64,000 nt of DNA, taken from positions 81,332,079-81,396,078 of the forward strand of contig CM067367.1 in the NCBI GenBank assembly GCA_034401795.1, given 5' to 3'. The translations under genes were made by a program, and so were the position numbers. The notes beneath the pieces were generated by a model, which was not told the DNA's origin, made no database searches, and worked only from the letters and a program-made list of their open reading frames with translations. Source of the DNA: Chaetoderma sp. LZ-2023a (Eukaryota; Mollusca; Caudofoveata; Chaetodermatida; Chaetodermatidae). Position 1 is the stretch's first letter; every line of letters begins with the position of its first letter. Below, one piece after another: positions 61,312 through 64,000 of this stretch.

Positions 61312-64000
61312 ATGATAGCGGTTGTAAACATCATTTTACAAATTATGATTATCTGCACCATCAATTGCAGAGCATTAAATACCGAATTCAAGCAGCGCCA
61401 CTTGCTTGAAGAATTAGCAAATGAGAGAGTTGATATTGCTTTTCTACAAGAGAACAAAATTCAAAAAGCTGAAGTGTATGAATCTCTCAAAGATATTTCA
61501 AAAGGGCAGATTTTTTTTTCTTTATCACAAGATAATAGTGCGGGAGTGGCCATTCTTATCCTGCCCCGCTGTCTCAAGTATGTTGACGTTATATCGTCGT
61601 CATCAGATCCAAATGGACGATGGATTTGTGCATCAATTGATGTACTAAACACAAGTTTAAATTTGGCGTGCCTTTATGCACCTACCTCTCATCAATTGCG
61701 CCGTGAATTTCTAAATGATGTTTCCACAATAATTCAAGACAGAACGCCTGAAAACCTAATTATGGGCGGTAACTTTAATTGCATATTAGACGAGGCTAAA
61801 GACAGAAACTCTAGGTCTAATTTTAATGACACATTGCATAATAACCCTGACCCTAGCTTGTTAGACACTTATCGGATTGAAAATCCAGAAGGCCAGGAAT
61901 TTACTTGGTTTTCAACCGATGGAAGGTTAGCTTCAAGGTTAGACAGGATCTATGTAGAACGTTCATTGAAAGGTTACATGTGTAAAACTAACATAAAACC
62001 AGTAACTTTCTCTGATCACAATATGTTTTCCATCACATTAGACAATGCTGACTGGGTCAAACGAGGAGATGGATTTTGGAAACTTAATGTAGCATTGCTA
62101 CGAGATAGTTGCTACCGCAAATATGTGGACAGTTGTTGGAGGCATTGGGATGAAAGAAGAGGTTCGTATGAATGTATAACAGACTGGTGGGAAGATGCTA
62201 AATCAGACCTGAAATATATTTCAAGGCAGTATTCCATTAGGAAAGCACGTGAAATACGAAAGTGTAAAAAAGGCGCTTCAGAGGTCGTTGTGTAAAATTA
62301 ATAAGAAAATTAATGATGGGGAATAAAATTATTACGAACTATTAGTTAAATTAAAAAGTAGACTAAATGAAATAGAGCAATATCAGTTTGATGGCGCCAA
62401 AATAAGGTCAAGAGCACAAATGCACGAAAAGCCTACACGTTACTTTTGTAATTTGGAAAAAGCAAGAGGTGTAGAGAAATTAATGCGCTCACTGAAGACT
62501 AATGATGGAGTATCAGTGTGCTCAAATGCAGAAATGATTGAAACAGTATCCGAATTTTACAAATCATTGTATAAATCTGAGGGAAGCGAGGAAACTGCAA
62601 CTAGAGATGTTTTAGCTAATATAACGAAAAGACTTCCAGATTCATGTCGCGAAATCTGTGACCAATCAATAACAATTGATGATTTGACAAAATCCCTCAA
62701 AGGTATGACGTTAGAAAGGTCTCCTGGATGTGACGGACTTCCAGGCGAATTTTATCAAACATTCTGGCACACATTTGGGCCAGTATTAAAAGAAATAGCA
62801 CCCAGCATTTTTAAGCAAGGGCATCCCCCTACATCAATGGCCCAAGCATATTTCAGCTTATCTACAAGAGTGGTGACAGAAATAAAATACAGAAGTATAG
62901 ACCAATCTCTCTACTCTGTGTAGATTATAAGATTATTACTCGGGCACTAACATTAAAACTTGGCGCAGTCCTAGGCGAAGTCATTCATGATGATCAAACC
63001 TGCTCTGTGCCAGGAAGATCAATATTGTCCAACACTTTGCTTATACGGGACCTTATTCAATTAGATGAAAAGGATTGTATCCCAGCAGCAATAATAGCAC
63101 TTGATAACGAGAAGGCGTTTGACAGACTAGCATGGGATTTCTTGTTTAAGTCTTTAGACCATATTGGCTTTGGTTCAAGATTTATTAAATGGGTCAATAT
63201 TTTATATACTGATATAACAAGTTGCTATTTAGTTAACAATCAGCTATCCAAACCTGTAGTGTTGGAACGAGGTGTCAGACATGGTTGCTCACTGTCCCCG
63301 CTTCTATTCGTCATAGCTATGGAATCGTTGGTGGCCACATTGAGGCAACGCAATGACTTTCAAGGAATATGTATACGTGGCGTAGAAAGGCCACTAAAGG
63401 TTTCTCAATATGCAAATGATACGCGTGTGTTTGCGGGTAAAAATACGGATTTTAGAATTTTAAATGGAGTATTAACAGATTTTCAAAAGGCATCAGGACT
63501 TAAAGTCAATAAAGATAAATCCAAGGGATTGTTTTTGGGCGATTGGAAGGGCAGAACTGATAATGTGATGGATATTAACTGCTCAAATGATGTCATAAAA
63601 ATTGTGGGTATTTACTTTAGTAGAGAACAAAATGTATTACTAAACTGGGAAGAAAGGATATCCCAGCTAAAGTGTGCATTACTAAATTGGAAACGACGTC
63701 GCCTAACTGTCTTTGGCAGAACATTTGTCCTTAATAATTTAGTTTTATCTGGACTGTGGTATACCGCTTCTGTAGTTCATATGCCCAAATCAGTAGAGTC
63801 AAAGATCAACACGTTACGTTTGTCCTTCTTATGGGAGGACAAAGCCCATTTAGTATGACAGTCAATCCTCACCAATGAAAAGCATGCCGGAGGCCTGGAT
63901 TTGGTTAATGTTTCAGCAAAGTGTGCTTCTTTAAAATTGAAATTCTGGAATAAGTTACTTACTTCAAACTCATCTTGGTCAAGTGTTTCAAGGGCACTTC
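61312..64000 (+). pseudogene. LINE ORF2, endonuclease and reverse transcriptase, damaged and partial
   Basis: The endonuclease occupies about residues 12-245: TINCRALN, FLQENK (Glu47), YAPTSHQ, MGGNFNC, SRLDRIYV, SDHNMF (His236). The start at Met12 (61345) is also plausible. Asn154 (codon AAC, 61771-61773) stands where this motif has the catalytic Asp. The reverse transcriptase follows (62.7-63.6 kb): RSPGCDGLPGEFY, SGDRNKIQKYRPIS, LDNEKAFDR, GVRHGCSLSPLLF, QYANDTRVF. The last motif is normally YADD; here the first Asp is Asn (AAT, 63415-63417). Frame changes lie near 62.29 kb and 62.85 kb, and an in-frame TGA at 63856-63858 interrupts WEDKAHLV/QSILTNEKHAGGL. ORF2 proteins nick DNA and prime reverse transcription on it. 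Confidence 0.88.

Larger units (their letters stand above)
59990..64000 (+). mobile_element. Tx1-like (L1 superfamily) LINE, running off the window
   Basis: A non-LTR retrotransposon with ORF1 (RNA-binding, zinc knuckles) and ORF2 (apurinic-type endonuclease plus reverse transcriptase), in the order typical of the L1/Tx1 group. ORF2 carries the VPGRSILSNTLLIRDLI and LDNEKAFDR signatures of that group. Its 3' end lies beyond the window. Both ORFs carry disabling changes, described under the parts, so this copy is dead. Confidence 0.88.

Overview
The window is repeat-dense, AT-rich animal DNA, most likely from a marine lophotrochozoan (mollusc or brachiopod). I infer this from the mix: env-bearing Ty3/Gypsy elements, Polinton DNA polymerase, a Tx1-like LINE, a cysteine-tailed nuclease-like gene family common in invertebrate genomes, and dispersed repeats running from AGCTCACCTGG to GGGCCTCTTGTTA that resemble abundant bivalve repeats as I remember them. 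I see no convincing intact host gene, and no tRNA, rRNA or CRISPR array.

Layout. 1-3700: non-coding DNA with two long (TA)n arrays, a G-rich tract, a 66-bp-arm inverted repeat and a foldback repeat. 3709-10940: Gypsy element 1 (plus strand), with one LTR, a small ORF, gag, pol and the start of an env-like ORF. 10948-13030: palindromic and tandem repeats. 13985-18100: a Polinton family B DNA polymerase fossil (minus strand) with two hairpin-bearing tandem repeats just beyond its 3' end. 18100-20200: low-complexity DNA. 20208-33856: Gypsy element 2 (minus), old, with both LTRs and a tRNA-Lys-type primer site. 34492-44466: Gypsy element 3 (minus), a relative of element 1, with two closely similar LTRs and an env-like ORF.

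44992-45355 is another copy of the palindromic repeat seen at 10948. 46010-50200 (minus) is a decayed copy of a gene family of unknown function. Its conserved core carries acidic residues spaced almost exactly like the active site of FEN1/XPG nucleases, followed by a CXC-type cysteine-rich tail. 50400-59000 is a mosaic of non-autonomous elements: two families of foldback hairpins, and two copies of an element with an internal 150-170 bp minisatellite. 59028-59356 is a (TAG)n array. 59990 to the window end is a Tx1-like LINE with a zinc-knuckle ORF1 and an endonuclease/reverse transcriptase ORF2, both damaged.

The window is therefore a graveyard of mobile elements of different ages rather than a working gene cluster. 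The strongest leads are the FEN1-like signature at 46.5-47.2 kb, the hairpin family recurring at seven sites, and the small ORF before gag shared by elements 1 and 3.
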